Positions 1 to 6,564 are shown, counted from the stretch's first letter. The stretch is DNA of 8,602 bases from Cocleimonas sp. (GCA_023145485.1 JAGLDT010000024.1:1-8602); one strand, 5' to 3'. The notes: generated by a model from the letters alone, not told the origin. Program-made: numbers and translations.

Positions 1-105
1 TCCTGAGAGCATCCAATCTGAAACAAAAATTCTACGTTATAGTTTCGGATGTTATTAAATCCTCAGCCCTAACCACATTTTCCCGCTTTTTTGGCCTGAT
101 ATTTA

Positions 106-134
106 TTGACTCGGAAAAAGCTTGAATATTGAAT
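106..134 (+). promoter_or_regulatory. Putative sigma-70 promoter of mltA
   Basis: TTGACT at 106-111 matches the -35 consensus at 5 of 6 positions. It is followed after 17 bases by TTGAAT (129-134), a 4 of 6 match to the -10 box. Transcription would start near 141, leaving a leader of about 16 bases before the ATG at 157. The short leader has only a weak, distant AAAGG (139-143) as a ribosome-binding site. This is a motif match only. Confidence 0.4.
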
Positions 135-156
135 CTTTAAAGGCAATGATTACACC

Positions 157-1347
157 ATGATAAGTCAAAAACGTTCACTTAACACCATTCTCCTAGCGTC
201 AGGGTTAATCCTTTTTACTCTACTGATATATAAGTGGTTTTTTCATAACGAAAAGCATCCTGATTCCATTAAGCCCAAACCCACAACAGGGCTTTCTTAC
301 TCCAGTGCCTTAGACTTTTCGGCATTGCCAAACTGGGATAATGATCAACACGCAGAAGCATGGCCTGCCCTCATAAAAAACTGTCAAATAATGGCAGAGA
401 AAAAAGCGGTATGGCAAACTATTTGTGCGGATGCTAAACAGCAAACTTCAAGCCAAACTATCACTAATGCCTCAGCTAAACAGTTTTTTGAGCGTCATTT
501 CACCCCTTACCAATTGATCGCACAGAAAGATGATAAGGAAAAGAAGCATGGTTTAATGACGGGCTATTATGAGCCTTTGCTTAAAGGTGACTATGAAAAA
601 AGTGACCGCTATCGATACCCTATTTATGCACCACCTAAGGCAATGTTGACCATTGATCTGGGTGATTTGTATCCTGCTTTAGAGGGTAAACGGGTACGTG
701 GTCGAGTAGAGGGAAATAAGGTTATTCCTTTTTATGATCGCAAGACAATTGATGGTACTGACTCCCCCTTAACAGGTGAGGAGATTATTTGGGTTGATAA
801 TCGTAATGATTTGTTCTTCTTACATATTCAAGGCTCAGGACGTGTGCAATTGCCTGATGGCAAAGTGATCGGTGTCGGTTATGCTGATCAAAATGGTCAG
901 CCTTATCACTCTATAGGCAAAATATTAATCGAGAAAAAAGCGATAGCGCGCAAAGACATGAGCCTATTTAGCCTCAAAGCATGGTTGCGTGAGAATCCTG
1001 ATAAAGCACTCGATATATTGAATGCAAATCCTAGCTATGTATTTTTTAACTTACGCGATGAAATTAAAGAAGGCCCCATAGGCTCACTCAATGTGCCACT
1101 AACGCCAGAGCGAAGTATTGCGATTGATCCTAAAAAAGTAAGTTTAGGCTCGGTAATGTATATCGACACAACCTATCCTGATAAGGCAAAAACACCGTTG
1201 CAAAAATTAGTTTTCGCTCAGGACACAGGCGGGGCAATTAAAGGTGAACTACGTGCAGACATGTTCTATGGTTCGGGAAAACAAGCAGAGTTTAGAGCAG
1301 GATTGATGAAAAATCGTAGCCAATATTTTATTTTAAAACCCAAGTGA
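157..1347 (+). CDS. mltA: Membrane-bound lytic murein transglycosylase A (MltA)
   Basis: MltA cleaves the MurNAc-GlcNAc bond of peptidoglycan in the periplasm with formation of 1,6-anhydromuramic acid, for wall remodelling and recycling. The 396-residue protein shows the family architecture. The MltA domain contains TGYYEP (135-140), FLHIQGSGRV (221-230) and NPSYVFF (291-297). The C-terminal 3D domain carries AQDTGGAIKG (354-363), in which Asp356 corresponds to the catalytic Asp of E. coli MltA, and a further Asp at 368. Length is normal for the family. The N-terminus has basic residues and a hydrophobic stretch (about 9-29) but no lipobox cysteine, so the protein is probably held in the inner membrane by an uncleaved helix instead of being a lipoprotein. 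The HD-domain gene follows after 40 bp on the same strand and may be co-transcribed. Identity is secure; the mode of anchoring is inferred. Confidence 0.95.
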   Translation: MISQKRSLNTILLASGLILFTLLIYKWFFHNEKHPDSIKPKPTTGLSYSSALDFSALPNWDNDQHAEAWPALIKNCQIMAEKKAVWQTICADAKQQTSSQTITNASAKQFFERHFTPYQLIAQKDDKEKKHGLMTGYYEPLLKGDYEKSDRYRYPIYAPPKAMLTIDLGDLYPALEGKRVRGRVEGNKVIPFYDRKTIDGTDSPLTGEEIIWVDNRNDLFFLHIQGSGRVQLPDGKVIGVGYADQNGQPYHSIGKILIEKKAIARKDMSLFSLKAWLRENPDKALDILNANPSYVFFNLRDEIKEGPIGSLNVPLTPERSIAIDPKKVSLGSVMYIDTTYPDKAKTPLQKLVFAQDTGGAIKGELRADMFYGSGKQAEFRAGLMKNRSQYFILKPK

Positions 1348-1387
1348 AGCTACCCTGCTATAAAAGTTTTAGGCTAGTTGCCTCAAT

Positions 1388-2011
1388 ATGAAACAAAATA
1401 ATTTAAAAGAACGATGGTTCGCTTTATTTAATCATTCTAAAATGAGTAGCGTAGAGCTTCTGTTTAATTCTTTAGTTAAAAATTACAATGAATCACATCG
1501 TTATTACCATACATTAAGTCATATTCATTTATGCCTAGAAGAATATGATGAAATCAAGGAAGATTTAAATGATTCTTTTTCAGTAGAAATAGCATTATGG
1601 TTTCACGATATTACCTATCTGCCAAAAGAAAATGATAATGAAGAAAAAAGTTCAATCTATGCGAAAAATAGCTTGTCTAAAGTGGATGCTGAGAGAAAAC
1701 TTATAAAAAAAGTCTGTAACCTGATTCAATCAACAAAACATCCCTCTTGTCCTAAAACCTTGGATGAAAAATATATTGTAGATATTGATTTAAGCATAAT
1801 GGGCGCTCCGAGTGAAATTTATACCCGTTATTCTAATCAAATTAGAAAAGAATATAGCCATGTGCCAGACTTTCTTTATTCTTGCGGAAGGAAAAAATTT
1901 CTTAATACATTGTTAACATTAAAATATATATATCATACTGAACATTTCAAAAATAAATATGAACTGACTGCAAGGGAAAATATTCGAAATGAAATTCATA
2001 GAATAGAGTGA
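1388..2011 (+). CDS. Predicted HD-superfamily metal-dependent phosphohydrolase (COG4339-like)
   Basis: This 207-residue cytoplasmic protein has no signal peptide or membrane segment. It matches the pattern of the COG4339 family of predicted HD phosphohydrolases. YHTLSHI (40-46) supplies a first histidine motif, WFHDITY (71-77) holds the His73-Asp74 pair, NEEKS (84-88) is the conserved acidic motif, and DIDLSIMG (132-139) gives the late Asp. The C-terminal IYHTEHF and YELTAREN segments are also typical. The fold implies a metal-dependent phosphomonoesterase or nucleotide hydrolase, but the substrate is unknown. The first ATG is used because the RW motif at 9-10 is where family members begin; no clear Shine-Dalgarno sequence precedes it. 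It lies 40 bp after mltA, so it may rely on readthrough from that gene. Base composition is markedly AT-rich (32 G/C in the 120 bases 1861-1980), unlike mltA or folD. Confidence 0.82.
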   Translation: MKQNNLKERWFALFNHSKMSSVELLFNSLVKNYNESHRYYHTLSHIHLCLEEYDEIKEDLNDSFSVEIALWFHDITYLPKENDNEEKSSIYAKNSLSKVDAERKLIKKVCNLIQSTKHPSCPKTLDEKYIVDIDLSIMGAPSEIYTRYSNQIRKEYSHVPDFLYSCGRKKFLNTLLTLKYIYHTEHFKNKYELTARENIRNEIHRIE

Positions 2012-2039
2012 AACTAACAATCGTATTCACTCTATTCTA
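1999..2039 (+). terminator. Perfect 14-bp inverted repeat spanning the HD-gene stop codon
   Basis: The arms TAGAATAGAGTGAA (1999-2012) and TTCACTCTATTCTA (2026-2039) are perfectly complementary, with a 13-base loop. The left arm includes the last codons and the TGA stop of the HD gene. There is no T-run on either strand after the stem, so this is not a canonical intrinsic terminator. It may protect the 3' end of the mRNA or act with Rho. The structure is certain from the sequence; its role is inferred. Confidence 0.5.
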
Positions 2040-2092
2040 AAATATCACTTAGCCCCACTCAAATAGAATTTTGGTGCAAGTAAATAAGATTC

Positions 2093-2175
2093 AACTCGGA
2101 AAGTCGGGTTAGCCTGTTTCACTATGCTCAATAAGCTAACCGAACCTAGTATGCTAACGTACTAGCATTTTAGGT
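2093..2175. repeat. Intergenic repeat, copy 1 (left of the OmpA-like gene)
   Basis: Bases 2093-2120 match 3100-3127 at 25 of 28 positions in direct orientation. A second block, ACTAGCATTTTAGGT at 2161-2175, matches ACTAGCAATTTTGGGT at 3141-3156 with one gap and one substitution. Copy 1 carries extra sequence between the blocks. It can form hairpins: GGTTAGC (2107-2113) with GCTAACC (2135-2141), and CTAGTA (2146-2151) with TACTAG (2160-2165). It resembles a degenerate, non-coding, palindromic intergenic repeat; no family is assigned. Confidence 0.65.
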
Positions 2176-2221
2176 CAGATCCCATTAAAGTAGATACGGT
2201 TCAATTAGAGTTTAATAAACC

Positions 2222-2242
2222 TGTAAATATAAAAAATTTACA
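2222..2242 (+). promoter_or_regulatory. Inverted repeat in the OmpA-like gene leader
   Basis: TGTAAAT (2222-2228) and ATTTACA (2236-2242) form a 7-bp inverted repeat with a 7-base spacer, 13 bases upstream of the strong GGAGG (2256-2260) ribosome-binding site. It could be an operator half-site pair or a leader hairpin. In a region this AT-rich it could also arise by chance. Confidence 0.3.
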
Positions 2243-2267
2243 AGACTATAGCTATGGAGGTTACAAG

Positions 2268-3101
2268 ATGAGGTTTCTGAATATTAATATCTTTTTTTAT
2301 TATGGGGTTCTATTTGTTTTTTTAATGATGCTATCATCATTATCTTTTTCCAAGAATTTCACTAATGAAAAAGATGTTCGCATTTTAGTTGAAAGAAGCT
2401 GGGATGTTATTAGTGACTCAGAAAGAAAGGCAAAAAATGCGAGAAGGTTAACAAAAATAGCGAGTGAACAAGGACTTTATGTCAACCCAGAAACCCCTTT
2501 GGTGACTAGAAGTGAAAGAGATGCTCTTGCTGAATTAGCACCTGAAGTTTGCGATGTTCATTTTCAACAGGAGGCAAATAACCTACTGCAAGGAAAGTAC
2601 TCAAGAGGACAATGGCTACAACATGTGTCTAAATGTAGAAAATGTTGTCGTCCTTATATGTCTGGAATCATTGCAAAACATATAACAAAAGTTGTTAATG
2701 GCGCTCATCTTGCGATACTGTTTAATTATAATAAATCTGATATTAAAGATGATTATAAAATAAAGTTAAAAAAACTTTTTAAAAATGACCTCAATAAAGA
2801 AAATAATAGAAAAGTCCTTCTTATTGGTCGTTCTAGCAACAAAGGAAGCATTGATAAAAATATGACCTTATCTAAAAAAAGAGTGCTTGCCATTAAAGAG
2901 TTATTACTAAGTAAAGGCTATGTAAAAAAAGAAAATTTAACCGACCTCTTATTTGGTAGTGCGCCTCCTCGCTTAACAGAAGATCTTGCAGAGCTCTACG
3001 GCATTGGTCAAACAGAAATTAAAAAAACAACGTTCTCTGGTGTAGATGACGGTTCTTTCAGGATTAATCAAAGTGTTATTGTTGCTATTTATGAATCTTA
3101 A
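2268..3101 (+). CDS. Secreted protein with divergent OmpA-like C-terminal domain
   Basis: The 277-residue protein starts at an ATG set by GGAGG seven bases upstream. Residues 1-28 form a signal peptide or anchor (long hydrophobic core 8-27) without a lipobox cysteine, so it is exported. Residues 30-145 are a region I do not recognise, with Cys95 and a CRKCC cluster (Cys123, 126, 127). Residues 147-277 fit the OmpA/MotB peptidoglycan-associated fold: the first strand ILFNYNKSDI (150-159), VLLIGRSSNKGS (183-194), then NMTLSKKR (198-205) before a helix, and a last strand FRINQSVIVAI (264-274). In typical members the GHTD motif supplies an Asp that binds diaminopimelate; here that position is Ser190. 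The partner Arg is kept as Arg205, and the usual NRRV near the end is NQSV. Peptidoglycan binding may therefore be altered. The gene is AT-rich (12 G/C in 2761-2820) and sits alone between two repeat copies. The domain call is fairly firm; the function is unknown. Confidence 0.7.
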   Translation: MRFLNINIFFYYGVLFVFLMMLSSLSFSKNFTNEKDVRILVERSWDVISDSERKAKNARRLTKIASEQGLYVNPETPLVTRSERDALAELAPEVCDVHFQQEANNLLQGKYSRGQWLQHVSKCRKCCRPYMSGIIAKHITKVVNGAHLAILFNYNKSDIKDDYKIKLKKLFKNDLNKENNRKVLLIGRSSNKGSIDKNMTLSKKRVLAIKELLLSKGYVKKENLTDLLFGSAPPRLTEDLAELYGIGQTEIKKTTFSGVDDGSFRINQSVIVAIYES

Positions 3102-3156
3102 CTCGGTAAGTTGGGTTAGCTTGTTTCGTTTTGCGAAATAACTAGCAATTTTGGGT
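3100..3156. repeat. Intergenic repeat, copy 2 (right of the OmpA-like gene)
   Basis: This copy begins at the TAA stop (3099-3101) of the OmpA-like gene. Bases 3100-3127 match copy 1 at 25 of 28 positions, differing at the 8th, 13th and 22nd bases. The ACTAGCAATTTTGGGT block (3141-3156) aligns with the end of copy 1. The middle is shorter than in copy 1 and includes a small hairpin, TTTCG (3124-3128) with CGAAA (3134-3138). The two copies start 1007 bp apart in the same orientation. Confidence 0.65.
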
Positions 3157-3202
3157 GAATACTCTGAATTGCTAAGTTTTCTCTAAAACATTGTAGCAAG
3201 TG

Positions 3203-3231
3203 CATCAACCTATATTTGAGGCTGGTTGATG
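3203..3231. terminator. Hairpin between the OmpA-like gene and folD
   Basis: CATCAACC (3203-3210) pairs perfectly with GGTTGATG (3224-3231) around a 13-base loop, and a G-T and a T-A pair extend it to about 10 bp. It lies about 100 bp past the stop of the OmpA-like gene and 128 bp before folD. No T-run follows on either strand, so a terminator role is only possible. No convincing folD promoter was found in the rest of this 257-bp gap. Confidence 0.35.
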
Positions 3232-3358
3232 TATTAAAGCTACCCCAAGGAAATAAACACTTTCAGGATTTATGTTGTAGTCACTATCCAGCCCATGCGA
3301 AAATACTTGCTTCTCTTTTCAATACTATATTTCAAAGATCATACTATCACGGAAAATA

Positions 3359-4216
3359 ATGATGACAGCTAAACTTATTGATGGAAAAAAAATTGCAGCT
3401 GCTGTAAAAACAAAGGTTAAATTGCTTGTAGATGAGCGAACAAAGCTTGATAAACGTCCACCGGGTTTGGCTGTTATTCTAATCGGTGGTGATCCTGCTT
3501 CACAGGTCTATGTTGGGCATAAACGCAAGGCTTGTAAGGAGATAGGGATTACTTCTCGTTCTTATGATCTCCCATCAGACACAACACAATACGAATTAGT
3601 CACTATTATTGATGAGCTAAATAATGATAAATCCATTGATGGTATTTTAGTTCAGCTTCCCCTTCCTGATCATATCGATCCTTCATTAATTATTGAGCAA
3701 ATACATCCTGATAAAGATGTGGATGGCTTTCACCCGCTTAATATTGGCAAGCTTTCGCTTCGTATACCAGGAATGCGACCTTGTACCCCCTACGGTATTA
3801 TGCATTTGCTTGATTCTATCGGCGAGGTATACAAAGGAAGGCATGCGGTTATTGTTGGTGCTTCTAATATCGTTGGTCGCCCAATGACAATGGAATTACT
3901 CCTAGCGGGTGCGACGGTGAGTGTCTGTCATCGTTTTTCTAGTAATACCCCTGAGTTAATTGCACAGGCTGATATTGTTGTTGTTGCGGTCGGTAAAGCG
4001 GGGCTGGTTAAAGGCGAGTGGATTAAGGAAGGCGCAACCGTTATCGATGTGGGTGTTAATCGTATGGCTGACGGTACGCTTGCTGGTGATGTTGAGTTTA
4101 ATATAGCCTCTAAAAAAGCAGCTTGGATTACCCCTGTTCCTGGGGGCGTTGGCCCTATGACTGTTGCTATGCTCATGAAAAACACATTAATTGCTTGTGA
4201 GAAACATCAGTTATAG
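3359..4216 (+). CDS. folD: Bifunctional methylenetetrahydrofolate dehydrogenase / methenyltetrahydrofolate cyclohydrolase (FolD)
   Basis: FolD is a cytoplasmic, usually dimeric enzyme. It oxidises 5,10-methylene-THF to methenyl-THF with NADP+ and hydrolyses that to 10-formyl-THF, feeding purine and formyl-Met synthesis. All signatures are present in 285 residues, the usual length: YVGHKRKAC (51-59) with Tyr51 and catalytic Lys55, VQLPLP (98-103), KDVDGFHP (119-126) with the folate-contacting Asp122, PCTPYG (141-146), the nucleotide-binding GASNIVGRP (167-175) and PVPGGVGPMT (259-268). Two ATGs stand in tandem (3359, 3362); GGAAAA just upstream is a weak ribosome-binding site that fits either, so the start may shift by one residue. 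The gene is monocistronic in appearance and convergent with the SCP2 gene. G+C is higher than in the two AT-rich genes to its left (30 G/C in 4021-4080). Both activities should be intact. Confidence 0.97.
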   Translation: MMTAKLIDGKKIAAAVKTKVKLLVDERTKLDKRPPGLAVILIGGDPASQVYVGHKRKACKEIGITSRSYDLPSDTTQYELVTIIDELNNDKSIDGILVQLPLPDHIDPSLIIEQIHPDKDVDGFHPLNIGKLSLRIPGMRPCTPYGIMHLLDSIGEVYKGRHAVIVGASNIVGRPMTMELLLAGATVSVCHRFSSNTPELIAQADIVVVAVGKAGLVKGEWIKEGATVIDVGVNRMADGTLAGDVEFNIASKKAAWITPVPGGVGPMTVAMLMKNTLIACEKHQL

Positions 4217-4366
4217 TGTTTTAGCCACGTCTAGCGAAGCTAAAGCATCTGGCTATCAACTTAAGACAGCCATTTGATATTCTGCCACCTGTATTGAGGA
4301 TGAGAAACACAGGCAACAACATACTGTCCCAGCTTAAATTGGTAGCCAAGCAGACGATTCCAGAAA

Positions 4367-4915
4367 TTATTTCTTACAAGCTGTCTTAGTGCCTGCTACT
4401 TTTCCTGTTAGCTTTAAGAAATTAGCAAAAGGATCTATAACTTTCATAGCCTCAAGTTTAGGTCCTTTAAACTTCAATTTACCCGTCATCATAGACCCCA
4501 TCACGCCACATTTTCCCGTCCCCATACAAGTCCAGTCTGCGTCGGTCGCATACATATAGTAATCCACACTCATATTCAGTTTTTTACCATCTAATTTGCC
4601 ACCATACATACACATTGCTTTACCATCCTTTTCAGCAATATTTAATTGCACTTTAGGCGCATCGCAACCATCACGGGACAGAGTAATGATTTTATACCCT
4701 CTACCTGCATCGTTCTTGATCCATTTATAGCCTTCACTACCAAACATATCATCAGGCATTTGTGCCAATTGCTTTGTCAGTACGGCATCCTCATTCCATG
4801 CTGTACAGATTTGCTTAGCCCAGTCTTCATTCATAAACTCACCTGCTATAACAGTCGTCGATAATAAAGTGAATGAAGCGCCCCCTAACAGTACCAAACC
4901 CATCTTTTTAAACAT
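4367..4915 (-). CDS. Exported SCP2-type sterol/lipid-carrier domain protein
   Basis: The 182-residue product starts at the ATG at 4915, because GAGG (4924-4927) lies eight bases upstream and the start gives a proper Sec signal peptide (MFKKMGLVLLGG..., predicted cut after VIA at 24). An in-frame GTG at 4960 would add 15 residues ahead of the signal and is less likely. Residues about 75-175 follow the SCP2 sterol-transfer fold: a strand with DGKAMCMYGGKLDGK (97-111), then DADWTCMGTGKCGVMGSMMTGKLKFKG with the hallmark TGKLKFKG (144-151), and an amphipathic PFANFLKL (162-169). SCP2 domains hold a lipid, sterol or acyl chain in a hydrophobic tunnel. Six cysteines (37, 84, 102, 130, 136, 180) in the mature part suggest periplasmic disulphides. 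It lies downstream of a FadL-type channel on the same strand but behind a terminator and its own likely promoter. The lipid ligand is unknown. Confidence 0.75.
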   Translation of the reverse strand: MFKKMGLVLLGGASFTLLSTTVIAGEFMNEDWAKQICTAWNEDAVLTKQLAQMPDDMFGSEGYKWIKNDAGRGYKIITLSRDGCDAPKVQLNIAEKDGKAMCMYGGKLDGKKLNMSVDYYMYATDADWTCMGTGKCGVMGSMMTGKLKFKGPKLEAMKVIDPFANFLKLTGKVAGTKTACKK

Positions 4916-4984
4916 TTTAAGTTCCTCTAGATAATGAAGAAATAAGTACTCAATAATCACCCCAACCCTAATTTGTTCCTTAGT

Positions 4985-5013
4985 ATGTTATTAATATCCT
5001 TATTTCATGACAA
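4985..5013 (-). promoter_or_regulatory. Putative promoter of the SCP2-domain gene
   Basis: On the minus strand TTGTCA (5008-5013, 5 of 6 to the -35 box) is followed after 17 bases by TAACAT (4985-4990, 4 of 6 to the -10 box). The leader to the ATG at 4915 would be about 60 bases. The -35 box overlaps the T-run of the preceding terminator, so the two genes look like adjacent but separate units. This is a motif match only. Confidence 0.45.
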
Positions 5014-5032
5014 AAAAACGAGGCAAGCCTCG
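5012..5032 (-). terminator. Rho-independent terminator of the FadL-family gene
   Basis: Read on the minus strand, CGAGG and CCTCG form a GC-rich stem (5019-5023 with 5028-5032) around a four-base loop, followed directly by seven T residues (5012-5018). It begins 15 bases past the stop codon at 5047. This is the only canonical intrinsic terminator in the window, and it should limit readthrough from the FadL gene into the SCP2 gene. Confidence 0.8.
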
Positions 5033-5046
5033 CTCCGATTTAAACC

Positions 5047-6339
5047 TTAAAATTTAACGCTATATCCTATCCCTACTGCATCTTGATTCATTTTTAAATC
5101 AAAGGGCTGAGGCTGTACAGGATTTGCCATATTCCCCTTTACTGTGTTACTAAAAGTATGTGTATAGCTCCCAATAATACTTGCCTTTTTATTCAATTTA
5201 TAATTAAAGCCTAACGATAAATGATCTTCCACAACAGCTGGGGTTAGCGAATTAAAAAAGGTATCATCCCCGTCAACAGGAGAGTCACCATGATTATAAC
5301 CTGCCATTAAGGCTAGTTTAGGGTTCATCTGATGCTTAATACCAACTTTTACAACGGTTTGATCATCCCAACCAAACCCTGGTCCATCATTTGAGCCAAA
5401 AGGCAATTGTGTTTGCGCGCTGTTACCAATAGCAGCAACTTTTGAGTAATAAATTTGCTGTATATCCCCTGCTATGGTTGTTTTAGGGGTAACTTTACTA
5501 GAAAAACCAACCGTAAAAGTGGCTGGAGCATCCATTCGCCCACCATCAGGGAATAAACCTGAATACTTCTTAAACTTACTCATCTTAGTTTTTAAACGAT
5601 AAGAAGCACCCAAGGTCGTTGTATCAGATACCTTGCCCATCCAACCTATTGTTGCACCAATACCTGTTGCAGAATCTACTCCCCTATCAGTAAATTTATC
5701 CTTACCCTTCTCCTTAGAAAAACCTTCTAATGCCTGTAAACCTTCCGCTTTAAACTGTTGATACACTAAATTAGCCGAAAGACCCAAACTATGTCGATTA
5801 TTTAATTTAATCCCCAACGTTGGAGAAATAAACAACTGCTCAAGATTCACTCCTGAATTTGAGGATGTACCTGCATTAAAGGGCGCCAAATGATTTGGAG
5901 CAGGCGCACCTGTAGGAAACACGGGGCTGTTTTTAAATTCGGTATTCATCCCTCCATTACCATACATGCTAAAACCAACCGCATATTTATCATTATACTG
6001 TCGTTTATAGCCTCCACCTGGAATAACAAAAATCGACGCTTCATCGCCTTTAAAGGTTGCGCCGGCCAAACCTGGAAAATCTTTACGCATCACCGTACGA
6101 TTCGGTTTAAACAACTCCAGCTCAACATCCCAACCATCATCAATAAAGCTAGCACTTGCAGGATTCGTTGCCATACTCATACTATTAACGGGATTTCCAG
6201 CAGCTGCCCCACCCATTGCTTTGTGCTCTTGACCAATCCCTGTTGGCGCTAAACCGTTGGTTGCAAAAACAGAAGGTGTCATCAAAATAATAGAAAGTGA
6301 TGAGGCTAGCAAAGACTTCTTAAAAATTAACTGCTGCAT
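5047..6339 (-). CDS. FadL/OmpP1/TodX-family outer-membrane transport protein
   Basis: FadL-family proteins are 14-stranded outer-membrane beta barrels that take up long-chain fatty acids or hydrocarbons by lateral diffusion. This 430-residue protein has a signal peptide with a cut after VFA (26) and a mature N-terminus TNGLAPTGIGQEHKAMGGAA (27-46), which matches the hatch/plug start of the family. A TNPAS motif (58-62) corresponds to the conserved NPA, and the barrel region is rich in alternating strands (for example LNNRHSLGLSANLVYQ, TTLGASYRLKTKM, HLSLGFNYKL). It ends in GYSVKF with the terminal Phe used for BAM insertion. GAGG nine bases upstream of the ATG fixes the start. Family placement is firm, but whether the substrate is fatty acid, alkane or an aromatic cannot be told. 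The gene is divergent from tgt, ends at its own terminator, and has an exported SCP2 lipid-carrier gene next in line. Confidence 0.9.
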   Translation of the reverse strand: MQQLIFKKSLLASSLSIILMTPSVFATNGLAPTGIGQEHKAMGGAAAGNPVNSMSMATNPASASFIDDGWDVELELFKPNRTVMRKDFPGLAGATFKGDEASIFVIPGGGYKRQYNDKYAVGFSMYGNGGMNTEFKNSPVFPTGAPAPNHLAPFNAGTSSNSGVNLEQLFISPTLGIKLNNRHSLGLSANLVYQQFKAEGLQALEGFSKEKGKDKFTDRGVDSATGIGATIGWMGKVSDTTTLGASYRLKTKMSKFKKYSGLFPDGGRMDAPATFTVGFSSKVTPKTTIAGDIQQIYYSKVAAIGNSAQTQLPFGSNDGPGFGWDDQTVVKVGIKHQMNPKLALMAGYNHGDSPVDGDDTFFNSLTPAVVEDHLSLGFNYKLNKKASIIGSYTHTFSNTVKGNMANPVQPQPFDLKMNQDAVGIGYSVKF

Positions 6340-6396
6340 TTTATTCTTTCCTCAGTGGTAGGTGGTTTGTGCGACAAATATAAGTAAAATTTTATA

Positions 6397-6425
6397 AATA
6401 AATTTTATTCTATTGATAAAATCAA
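6397..6425 (-). promoter_or_regulatory. Weak candidate promoter of the FadL-family gene
   Basis: On the minus strand TTGATT (6420-6425) and TTTATT (6397-6402) are spaced by 17 bases, each matching the consensus at 4 of 6 positions. The -35 box falls within the palindrome at 6412-6426. In an AT-rich stretch such a match is weak. Confidence 0.28.
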
Positions 6426-6426
6426 T
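6412..6426. promoter_or_regulatory. Operator-like palindrome upstream of the FadL-family gene
   Basis: ATTGAT (6412-6417) and ATCAAT (6421-6426) form a perfect 6-bp palindrome around AAA, about 75 bp upstream of the FadL-family start codon. It overlaps a candidate -35 box, which is where a repressor would act. The spacing of three rather than four bases does not fit the FNR site TTGAT-N4-ATCAA. The cognate regulator is unknown. Confidence 0.3.
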
Positions 6427-6536
6427 CATTATTTAACATGATGGCAGAATAAACAGATTAGTGTCAATAGTAAGAAACCCGTATAAATCACTGTATTTAA
6501 TGCATTTATATATAATAATATTCTTACTAGCTAATA

Positions 6537-6564
6537 TTGAAAAAATAGCCACTTACTGTATAGT
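6537..6564 (+). promoter_or_regulatory. Likely sigma-70 promoter of tgt
   Basis: TTGAAA (6537-6542, 5 of 6 to the -35 box) and TATAGT (6559-6564, 5 of 6 to the -10 box) are separated by 16 bases. Transcription would start near 6571, giving a leader of about 85 bases. This is the best promoter match in the window and suggests that tgt is transcribed alone. Confidence 0.6.

Noticed and set aside
1..124. Open + strand frames entering from the left edge (ending at the TAA at 56-58 and the TGA at 122-124), and an imperfect hairpin, GAAAC/GTTTC plus CATCC/GGATG, at 10-51.
   Set aside because: The open stretches are too short to show coding character, the translations show no recognisable motif, and the longer one would run through the mltA promoter. 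The hairpin has a five-base bulge and no T-run.
3693..3887. A 64-codon open frame inside folD on the same strand.
   Set aside because: It lies wholly within the strongly supported folD frame and has no ribosome-binding site or recognisable motif.
3928..4185. An 85-codon minus-strand open frame inside folD.
   Set aside because: It is antisense to the conserved C-terminal half of FolD and has low-complexity Thr/Pro/Ala content, as expected from a shadow frame.
4646..4864. A 72-codon + strand open frame antisense to the SCP2-domain gene.
   Set aside because: It overlaps a gene with a signal peptide and a recognised domain, and shows no support of its own.
5890..6252. A 120-codon + strand open frame antisense to the FadL-family gene.
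   Set aside because: It is a shadow of the FadL-family coding sequence; its His/Thr/Ile-rich product has no signal or known motif.
6412..6426. FNR-type binding site (TTGAT...ATCAA).
   Set aside because: The half-sites are separated by three bases, while the FNR consensus needs four.
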